Below are positions 1 to 6,710 of a stretch of 9,430 nt of DNA, in pieces. The DNA comes from Candidatus Nomurabacteria bacterium (lineage in GTDB: Bacteria; Patescibacteriota; Saccharimonadia; Saccharimonadales; Saccharimonadaceae). The stretch is from positions 1 to 9,430 of the forward strand of contig JAISHL010000015.1 in assembly GCA_031262565.1 (NCBI GenBank), in the 5' to 3' direction. Positions within the stretch are counted from its first letter, which is position 1; every line of letters begins with the position of its first letter. The notes beneath the pieces were generated by a model. The model was not told where the DNA came from. It did no database searches and saw only the letters and a program-made list of their open reading frames with translations. The translations under genes and the position numbers were made by a program.

Positions 1-1
1 T

Positions 2-535
2 AGTAAGTCTAGCGGATTAACGGCATCGACTACTACCGCACTAGTAGCCAAAGGACAGACGAATTACCCAAATGAAGTTTATTATAACTGGTTCGCCGCG
101 ACCGCGGGGACGGGGACGGATAGCATGGTAAACGCGAATGCAAGCGATAGTATCTGTCCTAAAAATTGGAGACTGCCGATAGGCGGAGAAGGCGCAACTA
201 CCGCTAGCAATGCAATAACCACTAATAACGAGTTTGCCAAACTTGATATTGCTATGGGTGGCACAGGTCAAACCCGCACAAACGCTAATACGTTTACAAA
301 ATGGACCACATCAAGCATCGACGGACAGCGTATGTCCTTTTATTTAACTGGAAACTACAGCACTTCTGGCAGTTGGGGTAGTTCTAATGTTCGAGGATTT
401 TTGTGGACTAGCACCGCAGGAAGCACCTCGACATACGCTTACCGCTTAAACTTAAACTCTACTGCTTCTGAAATTTCAATAGCCGCCGTCACCAAACCCA
501 ATATTTTTACAGTTCGTTGTATAGTTGGTAGCTAA
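2..535 (+). CDS. FISUMP-domain surface protein, C-terminal part (5' truncated by window edge)
   Basis: The reading frame is open from base 2 and runs 177 codons to TAA at 533-535; the true start lies to the left of the window. The fragment carries the pattern of the Fibrobacter succinogenes major paralogous (FISUMP) domain. A 'YYNWFAATAG' segment near residue 26 is followed by 'SICPKNWRLP' (Cys about residue 52), then a 'FLWTST' segment and a C-terminal 'TVRCIVGS' (Cys about residue 173). FISUMP proteins are usually secreted or surface-anchored; they recur as paralogues in Saccharibacteria and Fibrobacter, and their biochemical role is not established. The two cysteines could form a disulfide. 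The fragment is rich in Ser, Thr, Ala and Asn, as expected of an exported protein. The ATG at 125 is an internal Met, because the conserved 'YYNW' segment precedes it. The family call is firm; the function is unknown. Confidence 0.85.
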   Translation, partial: SKSSGLTASTTTALVAKGQTNYPNEVYYNWFAATAGTGTDSMVNANASDSICPKNWRLPIGGEGATTASNAITTNNEFAKLDIAMGGTGQTRTNANTFTKWTTSSIDGQRMSFYLTGNYSTSGSWGSSNVRGFLWTSTAGSTSTYAYRLNLNSTASEISIAAVTKPNIFTVRCIVGS

Positions 536-537
536 AA

Positions 538-553
538 ACGCTATATATAGCGT
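538..553. repeat. 16-bp perfect palindrome just after the FISUMP stop
   Basis: ACGCTATATATAGCGT is fully self-complementary and begins 2 bases after the TAA at 533-535. It could form a short stem at the 3' end of the FISUMP transcript. No T-run follows, so a classical intrinsic terminator is not supported. Confidence 0.5.
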
Positions 554-664
554 GTCAAGTTGTCATTGCGAGGAGCGTAACGACGTGGCAATCTGGTGAT
601 TATTTGCCATGCTAAATACTTCATTTGTCATCCCGAACTTAAAATTGTCATTGGTTGGTATTTT

Positions 665-760
665 TGTCATCCTGGCGGAGGCGAATTGATTCATGAGAAT
701 TTATTCTTAATGAATCAAGAGCCGAAGGAGGCGAAGCCGATACTCGTTTCAGGATCTACC
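665..760. repeat. Diverged palindromic unit with inner imperfect hairpin
   Basis: This segment begins TGTCATCCTG and ends near TTTCAGGATCT, so the outer TCCTG/CAGGA arms are inverted. Inside, TTGATTCAT (686-694) and ATGAATCAA (710-718) are perfectly complementary. AGAAT (696-700) pairs with ATTCT (703-707) further in, giving a long hairpin with small bulges. It looks like a second palindrome inserted into, or grown from, the basic hairpin repeat. Confidence 0.5.
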
Positions 761-766
761 TTATAA

Positions 767-836
767 TGTCATTATCGGATTTATTCCGATAATCCAGCTG
801 TAGAACTAGATTACCCGAATAAGTCGGGTAATGACA
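767..836. repeat. 70-bp twin-hairpin repeat unit, copy 1
   Basis: TGTCATTA at the left end (767-774) is the exact reverse complement of TAATGACA at the right end (829-836). Two hairpins sit inside: ATTATCGGA/TCCGATAAT (771-779 with 785-793) and ATTACCCGA/TCGGGTAAT (810-818 with 824-832), each with a 5-base loop. The next unit, with the same plan, starts 7 bases to the right. Confidence 0.65.
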
Positions 837-843
837 AATAAGA

Positions 844-914
844 TGTCATGCTGAATTTATTTCAGCATCTATAATACAATATAAGATAGACCCTGAAATA
901 AATTCAGGGTGACA
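844..914. repeat. 71-bp twin-hairpin repeat unit, copy 2
   Basis: It is bounded by TGTCA (844-848) and TGACA (910-914). The two internal hairpins are ATGCTGAA/TTCAGCAT (848-855 with 861-868) and CCCTGAA/TTCAGGG (891-897 with 903-909). The architecture and length match the unit at 767-836 although most of the sequence differs, so pairing appears conserved rather than bases. Confidence 0.65.
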
Positions 915-1004
915 ATAGTTACTGGATTGCCACGGCGATAAAATCGCCTCGCAATGACACGCATTATTTTACGAGCATAAATCATATATAAAATTATTAA
1001 GACT

Positions 1005-1135
1005 TGTCATTGCGAGCAAAGCGAAGCAATCCAGTGATAACATGAATCGCCACGACGACAAAAAGGAGATCCTGAAACTAGTTCAGGATGACAATTTTAC
1101 TGGATTGCCACGTCGTTACACTCCTCGCAATGACA
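1005..1135. repeat. 131-bp composite element with TGTCATTGCGAG terminal inverted repeats
   Basis: TGTCATTGCGAG (1005-1016) faces CTCGCAATGACA (1124-1135), and GCAATCCAGT on the left faces ACTGGATTGC on the right. The right-hand unit (1099-1135, read on the minus strand) matches the plus-strand unit at 561-597 at 34 of 37 positions by eye. Inside is a hairpin ATCCTGAA/TTCAGGAT (1069-1076 with 1082-1089) followed by TGACA. The element therefore nests the short hairpin family within the longer inverted family. Confidence 0.65.
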
Positions 1136-1139
1136 TACA

Positions 1140-3161
1140 TTATTCCGCGAACTGCGAATTATAAAGTTTTGCGTAAAAACCATTCTGCGCTATCAGCTCA
1201 CTATGATTACCATGCTCAATAATATCGCCATTATTCATCACAAGAATCAAATCGGCGTCGCGAATTGTCGACAGGCGGTGTGCAATCACAAACGAAGTCC
1301 GCCCTTGCATGAGCTTATTCATCGCTTTTTGAATCAAAATCTCTGTGCGCGTGTCAACATTAGACGTCGCTTCGTCAAGAATCAACATCGGCGCATCAGC
1401 GAGCATAGCGCGCGCAATTGTCAAAAGCTGCTTTTCGCCACTTGAAATATTTTCCGCGTCCTCTTCCAAAACTGTATCGTAACCGTGCGGCAATGAGCGA
1501 ATAAAATGATCAACATGAGCAGCTTTTGCGGCAGCTTCAATTTGTGTCTGCGTCGCATTCAAATCACCATAGCCCAAGTTTTCTCGCACTGTTCCATGAA
1601 ACAGCCAAGTATCCTGCAAAACCATCGCGAAATTTTTTCGCACATCGGCACGCGTCATCTCTTTCGTATCAACTCCGTCAATTTTAATTGAGCCACTCCA
1701 CGGATCGTAAAATCGCATCAGAAGATTAACCATCGTCGTCTTGCCTGCGCCAGTCGGTCCGACGATCGCCACAGTTTGCCCAGCTTTAATTTTTGCCGAA
1801 AAGCCGTGGATGATCTCTTTTTCTTGATCGTATCCAAACTTAATATTATCAAATTCAACATCGCCACGCGGATTTTCAAGTATTAGTGGCGCGACTGGAT
1901 CTGGTTTTTCATTATGCTCACCCAAAAATTCAAAGACGCGCTCGGCGGCGGCGGTAGATTGAATTACGTTCGCAATATTCGCCACCTGAATAATCGGCTG
2001 ATTAAACTGCTGGACATATTGAATAAATGCCTGAATATCACCGATATTTATTCGACCATTTATCGCCAGCCAGCCACCCACAACCGCCACTGCGACATAG
2101 CTAAGATTGCCGATAAAATTCATAATCGGAAACATCAATCCCGACAAAAACTGCGACTTCCAAGCTGATTCGCGCAAGTCTTCATTATATTTTCTGAAAG
2201 TTTTAATCGCCTGTTTTTCGCCCGCAAAAACTTTAACAACATTATGACCAGCATAAATTTCCTCGATATGACCGTTAATTGCGCCGAGTGAATCCTGCTG
2301 TTTTTTGAAATATTTTTGACTGCGCTTGACGATAAGCATGATAAAAATCAAACTCAGCGGAATCGTAATTATCGCAATTCCCGTCATTTGCCAGCTGATC
2401 GACAACATCATAACCAAAATACCGATAATCGTCGTAATAGATGTAATCATCTGCGACAACGACTGCGACAAGGTTTGCGAAATCATATCAACGTCATTTG
2501 TAATACGCGACAAAACATCACCAAACGAGCGCGTGTCAAAATATTTTAGCGGTAAGCGATTGATTTTTTCGGAAATGTCACGGCGAAATTTATAAGCAAC
2601 TTTTTGCGTCACGCCCGCCAAAATCCAGCCCTGAATATAGCCGAAAAACATCGACAAAATGTATAATCCGATCAACCATAGCGCCGTTTCGCCCAGCACT
2701 TGCCAATTCATATCTGGTTTTTTACTAAGATCCAAACTCTCCAATTCCCTGCGCTGCTTGTCGGACATTTTATCAAGCTGATCGTTAAATTCTTTGATTT
2801 TCGCAGGATCAGAAGTCACCCCCATTTGTTTCATTAGATCTTTGAGCGTCGTGCCTTCGGGAATTTTTGCGCCCTCTGGCATTTTTTGCATAATTTGATC
2901 ATGAACCTGAATTTTGACATAATCATCGACAATTTGATTTGTCATATTACCTAAAATTCGCGGACTAATAATCGCAAAAACCGTGCTGGCGATTGCAAAA
3001 ATCATCACCATGGCGAGTTTGAATGAATACGGTTTCAAATATTTGCCAAGTTGTTTCATGGTTTTGCTGAAATTTTTCGGCTTTTCTGCGAGTCGCATAG
3101 CGGCTGGACCGTGCGGTTTATTCGCTTGAATCTTTTTTAACGCGTCGGTTTGTTTGCTCAT
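1140..3161 (-). CDS. Heterodimeric ABC exporter, subunit with the canonical Walker B glutamate
   Basis: A 673-aa half-transporter: a six-helix ABC exporter membrane domain (about residues 45-400) followed by a nucleotide-binding domain. Visible motifs are Walker A GPTGAGKT (468-475), Q-loop Gln516 (VLQDTW), an atypical signature ISSGE (572-576) instead of LSGGQ, Walker B LILDE with catalytic Glu597, and switch His628 (IAHRLSTI). Residues about 72-155, between the first and second membrane helices, form a hydrophilic insert predicted to face outside; it resembles in position the extracellular domain of BmrD-type subunits. The start overlaps the upstream subunit's stop as ATGA, and AGGAGG (3169-3174) lies 7 bases before the ATG, so translation is coupled. 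The pair fits the TM287/288, BmrCD and LmrCD class of drug or lipid exporters; the substrate cannot be told. Confidence 0.93.
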   Translation of the reverse strand: MSKQTDALKKIQANKPHGPAAMRLAEKPKNFSKTMKQLGKYLKPYSFKLAMVMIFAIASTVFAIISPRILGNMTNQIVDDYVKIQVHDQIMQKMPEGAKIPEGTTLKDLMKQMGVTSDPAKIKEFNDQLDKMSDKQRRELESLDLSKKPDMNWQVLGETALWLIGLYILSMFFGYIQGWILAGVTQKVAYKFRRDISEKINRLPLKYFDTRSFGDVLSRITNDVDMISQTLSQSLSQMITSITTIIGILVMMLSISWQMTGIAIITIPLSLIFIMLIVKRSQKYFKKQQDSLGAINGHIEEIYAGHNVVKVFAGEKQAIKTFRKYNEDLRESAWKSQFLSGLMFPIMNFIGNLSYVAVAVVGGWLAINGRINIGDIQAFIQYVQQFNQPIIQVANIANVIQSTAAAERVFEFLGEHNEKPDPVAPLILENPRGDVEFDNIKFGYDQEKEIIHGFSAKIKAGQTVAIVGPTGAGKTTMVNLLMRFYDPWSGSIKIDGVDTKEMTRADVRKNFAMVLQDTWLFHGTVRENLGYGDLNATQTQIEAAAKAAHVDHFIRSLPHGYDTVLEEDAENISSGEKQLLTIARAMLADAPMLILDEATSNVDTRTEILIQKAMNKLMQGRTSFVIAHRLSTIRDADLILVMNNGDIIEHGNHSELIAQNGFYAKLYNSQFAE

Positions 3162-4975
3162 TTTTTCGCCTCCTCATCCGCAATCGTCGCCAATTCGCGC
3201 GCCATTTCTTCATCGCTAAATTGACTACGCGCAATTTCGCGGTAAACTTCACAATTTTTCAAAAGCTCGGCGTGTGTGCCACTACCTACCATATTTCCGC
3301 CGTCCAAAACAATGATTTTTTCGGCATGTTTAATGGTTGAAATGCGTTGCGCCACAATCAAAACCGTGGCATTTTTTGTAATAGGTTTCAAGGCTTCACG
3401 TAGTTTTGCGTCGGTTTTATAATCAAGCGCCGAAAAGCTGTCATCAAAAACATAGATCTCGGGATTTTTTGCGACAGCGCGAGCAATTGCAAGACGTTGT
3501 TTTTGTCCGCCTGACAGATTTGAACCACCTTGCGCAACGTGATATTGAAACGCATCGTCTAATGTTTTTATAAAGTCAGCCTGCGCAATTTTGGCGGCAT
3601 TTTCAACTTCGTCTTGAAAAATTTTTGGCGCGCCATATTTAATATTAGACTCAATCGTTCCCGAAAATAGCACACCTTTTTGTGGCACAAATCCAATTCG
3701 CGAGATCAAATCGTGGTGCGCAATTTTTCGCACATCAACACCATCAACCAAAATTTGCCCCGCCGACACATCATAAAATCGCGGAATTAAATTCACAACT
3801 GTTGATTTTCCAGCGCCCGTCGAGCCGATAAACGCCGTCGTTTGCCCTGGATTTGCGACAAAATTTATATCATTCAAAATCGGCACTTCCGCATCAGGAT
3901 AAGTAAATGTCACCTCGCGAAATTCGACTAATCCGCGTTTTTTTGGATCAAGTTTTTCGGGATTTTTAGGATCTTTGATGGACAATTTTGTTTGTAAAAT
4001 CTCGTTGATACGACTAGCAGAAACTTGCGCGCGCGGTAGAAAAATTATCAAAACCGCCAAGAATAAGAATGACATAATTACCTGCATCGTATATTGCATA
4101 AACGCCATCATGTTGCCAATTTCCAGATCGTTCGTCGCGACAAAATGCGCCCCAACCCAAATAATCGCCAAAATTGTGCCGTTAAAAATCAGCATCATAA
4201 TCGGTTGCATGAACGAAAACGCGCGATTTATCCAAATATTCAATTTCATAATATCTTTATTTACGCGGTCAAATTTTTTCTCCTGATATTTTTCATTACG
4301 AAAGGCACGGATAATACGTAGGCCCGTCAGATTTTCGCGCGCAACGAGATTTAATTTGTCGGTTAATTTCTGAATGACTTTGAATTTCGGCATGACAATC
4401 ATAAACAGTGTGCCGACCAAAACAAACAGCGCCACCACACCCGCGCCAATCGCCCAAGTCATGTTTGGCGCAGTATTCCACGCGTTAATAATCGCGCCAA
4501 CCGCCATAATCGGAGCTTGCAAAACCATGCGCATAATCAACACTGAAACTTGTTGAAGTTGCTGTACGTCATTTGTCGAACGCGTGATCAGCGAGGCAGT
4601 CGAGAACTTATTTATCTCATTCATCGAGAACGATTCAACTTTTTCAAACACGGCGTCGCGAATTTTTTGCGAAAAACCTGTGCCAATTTTTGCCGACAAA
4701 AATCCCGTCAAAACCATGGCTACGCCACCGATCGCCGTTATTCCGAGCATTTGCAAACCAGTTTGAATGATTATATTTTGATCTTCGCCAACAATCCCCT
4801 TATTGACGATATTCGCCATCATATTCGGCAGTTGCAACGAAGCCCAAACTTGCACCGAAACCGAACATAGCAGGATTAAAATCATCCACCAATACGACAG
4901 TAGAAAGCGTCCAACTTTTTTCGGGTAAGACGCACTAAACTCAGCTTTTTTTAATCTGTCTGACTTTTTGACCAT
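3158..4975 (-). CDS. Heterodimeric ABC exporter, subunit with the degenerate ATP site
   Basis: A 605-aa half-transporter encoded first in a two-gene operon. The membrane domain spans roughly residues 25-315 and the nucleotide-binding domain 348-580. Motifs are Walker A GSTGAGKS (384-391), Q-loop Gln432 (FVPQKG), canonical signature LSGGQ (487-491), and Walker B IYVFDD. In Walker B the catalytic Glu is replaced by Asp512, and the switch His is replaced by Gln543 (VAQRIS). Loss of exactly these two residues is the hallmark of the non-hydrolysing site in heterodimeric exporters. The partner supplies the matching atypical signature ISSGE, so one composite site is degenerate and the other consensus (partner Glu597 and His628 with LSGGQ from here). 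The start ATG is 7 bases from a -10 box and lacks a convincing Shine-Dalgarno, which suggests near-leaderless translation. The substrate is unknown. Confidence 0.93.
   Translation of the reverse strand: MVKKSDRLKKAEFSASYPKKVGRFLLSYWWMILILLCSVSVQVWASLQLPNMMANIVNKGIVGEDQNIIIQTGLQMLGITAIGGVAMVLTGFLSAKIGTGFSQKIRDAVFEKVESFSMNEINKFSTASLITRSTNDVQQLQQVSVLIMRMVLQAPIMAVGAIINAWNTAPNMTWAIGAGVVALFVLVGTLFMIVMPKFKVIQKLTDKLNLVARENLTGLRIIRAFRNEKYQEKKFDRVNKDIMKLNIWINRAFSFMQPIMMLIFNGTILAIIWVGAHFVATNDLEIGNMMAFMQYTMQVIMSFLFLAVLIIFLPRAQVSASRINEILQTKLSIKDPKNPEKLDPKKRGLVEFREVTFTYPDAEVPILNDINFVANPGQTTAFIGSTGAGKSTVVNLIPRFYDVSAGQILVDGVDVRKIAHHDLISRIGFVPQKGVLFSGTIESNIKYGAPKIFQDEVENAAKIAQADFIKTLDDAFQYHVAQGGSNLSGGQKQRLAIARAVAKNPEIYVFDDSFSALDYKTDAKLREALKPITKNATVLIVAQRISTIKHAEKIIVLDGGNMVGSGTHAELLKNCEVYREIARSQFSDEEMARELATIADEEAKK
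3169..3174 (-). promoter_or_regulatory. Shine-Dalgarno AGGAGG for the downstream exporter subunit
   Basis: AGGAGG lies inside the 3' end of the upstream subunit gene, 7 bases before the ATG at 3161-3159. It fixes that start and supports coupled translation across the ATGA overlap. Confidence 0.8.
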
Positions 4976-4982
4976 AAATACT

Positions 4983-5011
4983 ATTTTAACTCTTCAAAGT
5001 TTTTGTGTCAA
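4983..5011 (-). promoter_or_regulatory. Sigma-70-type promoter of the ABC exporter operon
   Basis: TTGACA (5011-5006) and TAAAAT (4988-4983) are separated by exactly 17 bases. Seven bases follow before the ATG at 4975, which puts the predicted transcription start (about 4976) at or one base before the start codon. The promoter lies just past the stop of the upstream membrane-protein gene (5045), so the exporter can be transcribed independently. Confidence 0.8.
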
Positions 5012-5044
5012 ATTATCGGGGTTAGGCGTGATTATTTATTATCA

Positions 5045-6037
5045 TTAAAAATCAAAATCGTAGTCAAAACTATCAAGATCGTAGTCCGAACTATCGAAGT
5101 CATAATCGGACATGTCAATGTCATAATCGTAATCGGATTCATCAAAATCGTAGTCGTAATCCGAACTATCATACTCACATTTAGATACAGACTCATTCCA
5201 ATCTCCACCACCTAATAAGCATGTAGATTTCTCTGCGCTACTCCCGCTATAATCTGAGACATCAAAATCATCCAAGTCTAAATTCGTTTCCGTATTGGTG
5301 GTGAAGTTTTGCAATACACTCGACGAATCAACCCAGTCTATGTTTGACGGCTTAGAAAAATCAGCTTCACTATTTGGCTTACAATTCACTTCAAAATCAG
5401 CCTCATCCATGCCTTCGGCGGTTTCACCTATTTGGCTCGCATCATATGGAATTTTTGTTCCCGTCGTTCCATACCACGCGTATGCAGCGTCGCCCTCAAT
5501 CATCAATACATTTACCTTCATAATCCCGAGATCGACATTCATGCGCACCTTCGACCAGCCATCGTTAGCCTGAATTGTTGCTTTACTACCTTCAGCAAGC
5601 TCAAAACCGCCGCTTGCATTTGCAATATTTTTTATGTCAACCTCGCAGTTGACAGCTTTTTTATTGCGAACCGCATCTCGAAATTCGTCGGCGCTTTTAA
5701 TTGTGTCGCCGCCATTAAACACGAACAAAAATAGGATTAATAGCGTTATTCCGATCAAAAGCACACCACCGACAATCAGTCCAATAATCAAACCTTTCTT
5801 TGACTTTGGCTTGTTGGCAACTGGCGGCAACGGTGCGCCACCGATTGGTTGCATTTGCGGATTTTGCTGTATCATTGGCATGGACGCAGGTTGCGCAAAA
5901 TTTTGCTGCATCGGTTGAGGTGCGGGTTGTATTGGTTGTGCTGGTGATTGCATGGCTGGATTCACTTGCAGTACTGGCTCGGTTGGCAAATTTGGCTGCT
6001 CGGACTGCGACGGTTGGTTTGGTTGTTCTGGATTCAT
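5045..6037 (-). CDS. Bitopic membrane protein with Pro/Gln-rich N-terminus and Asp/Tyr-rich C-terminal tail
   Basis: 330 aa from ATG 6037, chosen because AGGAG (6046-6042) precedes it; an upstream in-frame Met (6076) lacks a ribosome site. The order is: Pro/Gln-rich cytoplasmic segment (1-75), a Lys cluster (KPKSKKG) and one membrane helix (about 82-107), then an extracytoplasmic domain (about 111-240) shared with the neighbour at 6114-6629. Shared segments include 'ADEFRDAVRNKKAVNC' versus 'VDEFREAVKNRKAANC', 'IQANDGWSKVR', 'GTKIPYDAS' versus 'GTKTPYDAS', and 'WVDSS'. Cys131 and Cys219 are conserved in both and could pair; Cys273 and Cys287 bracket a GGGDWNES loop. Residues 288-330 hold 18 Asp and 8 Tyr in SDYD(F/I/L)D-like repeats with no Lys or Arg. 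I do not recognise the family; a surface, binding or Ca2+-related role for the tail is speculation. Confidence 0.8.
   Translation of the reverse strand: MNPEQPNQPSQSEQPNLPTEPVLQVNPAMQSPAQPIQPAPQPMQQNFAQPASMPMIQQNPQMQPIGGAPLPPVANKPKSKKGLIIGLIVGGVLLIGITLLILFLFVFNGGDTIKSADEFRDAVRNKKAVNCEVDIKNIANASGGFELAEGSKATIQANDGWSKVRMNVDLGIMKVNVLMIEGDAAYAWYGTTGTKIPYDASQIGETAEGMDEADFEVNCKPNSEADFSKPSNIDWVDSSSVLQNFTTNTETNLDLDDFDVSDYSGSSAEKSTCLLGGGDWNESVSKCEYDSSDYDYDFDESDYDYDIDMSDYDFDSSDYDLDSFDYDFDF
5048..5176. repeat. Short tandem repeats encoding the SDYD-type acidic tail
   Basis: The minus strand encodes about five irregular units of 7-9 codons of the form (S/F)DYD(Y)D(F/I/L)D. On the plus strand this appears as recurring 'TCGTAGTC' and 'TCATAATC' words. 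The units are imperfect at DNA level, pointing to an old or selected expansion, although replication slippage could still change the length. Confidence 0.6.
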
Positions 6038-6113
6038 AAAACTCCTGTTTTCATTTAAAATTAATATTGCGGACAATCATTATCTATATGCTAGGATTCG
6101 TCACTGCTGGACT

Positions 6114-6629
6114 TTAATTCATATTCGATGAATCAACCCAATTAACATCTGACGGTATCGAAAAATCAGCCTTGTCGTTTGGTTCGCATTCCACAGTAAA
6201 CTCAAAATTTTCTACATCACGAGCAAACTCCTCAAATTCACTCGCATCATATGGGGTTTTCGTTCCTGATGTTCCCGACCAAGTATATATGCCATCTCCC
6301 TCAATAAGCAGTATATTCGTCTCTGAATCGCCATATTGAGCATTGGCTCGCACTTTTGACCAGCCGTCATTAGCTTGAATCTTTTGAGGAACGGATGTTC
6401 TGACTTCGGTAGCCACACAGTTTGCAGCCTTTCGATTTTTAACGGCTTCGCGGAATTCGTCAACACTTCCGATTGTATGACCGCCACCATTGAATACTGG
6501 CAAAAATAGTGCAGCGGCTGTTCCGCCGATCAAGACTAAACCTATAACCAACCCGACGATTAAGCCTTTCTTAGCTTTTGACTTACCCGTAGATTTCTGT
6601 GATGATTGCTTTGATTGTTTTTGCCCCAT
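6114..6629 (-). CDS. Bitopic membrane protein, short paralogue of the 5045-6037 product
   Basis: 171 aa. AGGAGG (6642-6637) stands 7 bases before the ATG, fixing the start. A short Lys/Ser/Gln-rich cytoplasmic N-terminus (1-22) leads to one membrane helix (about 23-45, GLIVGLVIGLVLIGGTAAAL) and then an extracytoplasmic domain matching the neighbour's: 'VDEFREAVKNRKAANC', 'IQANDGWSKVR', 'LLIEGDGIYTWSGTSGTKTPYD', and an ending 'WVDSSNMN' where the neighbour continues past 'WVDSSS'. It therefore lacks both the Pro/Gln N-terminus and the acidic tail. The two domain cysteines (in AANC and VECE) are kept. The gene ends 76 bases before the next start with no visible terminator, so the two may be co-transcribed. 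The family is unrecognised; the tandem arrangement implies a gene duplication. Confidence 0.8.
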   Translation of the reverse strand: MGQKQSKQSSQKSTGKSKAKKGLIVGLVIGLVLIGGTAAALFLPVFNGGGHTIGSVDEFREAVKNRKAANCVATEVRTSVPQKIQANDGWSKVRANAQYGDSETNILLIEGDGIYTWSGTSGTKTPYDASEFEEFARDVENFEFTVECEPNDKADFSIPSDVNWVDSSNMN

Positions 6630-6653
6630 GAAAATTCCTCCTTGTTAATGAAT

Positions 6654-6682
6654 ATTGTATATATAATATGTTAATGTTTCAA
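6654..6682 (-). promoter_or_regulatory. Promoter of the short membrane paralogue
   Basis: TTGAAA (6682-6677) is followed after 17 bases by TACAAT (6659-6654). Predicted transcription begins near 6647, giving a leader just long enough to hold the AGGAGG at 6642-6637. This operon thus has a conventional leader, unlike the exporter and hrcA. Confidence 0.6.
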
Positions 6683-6710
6683 AAAATGCAAATCTATCGC
6701 AACAGTTGGT

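Larger units (their letters stand above)
561..959. repeat. Repeat composite bounded by inverted TGTCATTGCGAGG units
   Basis: The left boundary unit runs from 561 to about 597, beginning TGTCATTGCGAGG and containing CGTGGCAATC. The right boundary unit (about 919-959) is its inverted counterpart, ending CCTCGCAATGACA. The terminal 13 bases match perfectly as an inverted pair and the inner CGTGGCAATC is also shared; the middle of each unit has diverged. Between them lie several TGTCA/TGACA hairpin units (665-760, 767-836, 844-914). No transposase gene is present, so this is at most a non-autonomous MITE-like or REP-like composite. I recall similar TGTCATTGCGAG intergenic repeats from many unrelated bacterial genomes, but no search was run. 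Confidence 0.65.
536..1139. other. Gene-free convergent intergenic region filled with palindromic repeats
   Basis: No credible coding frame lies between the FISUMP stop (plus strand) and the exporter stop (minus strand). Almost the whole stretch consists of repeat units starting TGTCA or ending TGACA. They fall in two kinds: a roughly 37-bp 'TGTCATTGCGAG...GCAATC' unit, present four times, and shorter 'TCCTGAA...TTCAGGA'-like hairpins nested between them. The last element ends at 1135, five bases before the exporter stop codon. Stacked hairpins here may also stop or insulate convergent transcription, but that is inference. Confidence 0.8.

Noticed and set aside
125..535. ATG at 125 as the start of an independent 136-aa gene
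   Set aside because: The same frame is open back to base 2 and encodes the conserved YYNWFAA segment of the FISUMP domain, so this Met is internal.
536..1139. CRISPR array in the repeat-rich intergenic region
   Set aside because: The repeats alternate in orientation, vary in length and spacing, and include nested palindromes. There are no regular spacers and no cas genes.
3158..3161. UGA reassigned to Gly as in Gracilibacteria/Absconditabacteria
   Set aside because: TGA ends the 605-aa exporter subunit (3160-3158) and hrcA (7503-7501), both exactly at ATGA overlaps with the next gene, so UGA is a stop.
1203..4870. Many plus-strand open frames antisense to the ABC exporter genes
   Set aside because: They are shadows of two unmistakable ABC genes, with His/Asn-rich or Ile-rich translations and no ribosome sites.
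4976..5044. Intrinsic terminator between the acidic-tail gene and the exporter operon
   Set aside because: No stem of useful length followed by a T-run is visible on the minus strand; only the exporter promoter is clear.
6038..6076. Longer start (ATG at 6076) for the acidic-tail membrane protein
   Set aside because: The extra 13 residues have no ribosome site, while ATG 6037 has AGGAG 4 bases upstream and begins a polar N-terminus like that of its paralogue.
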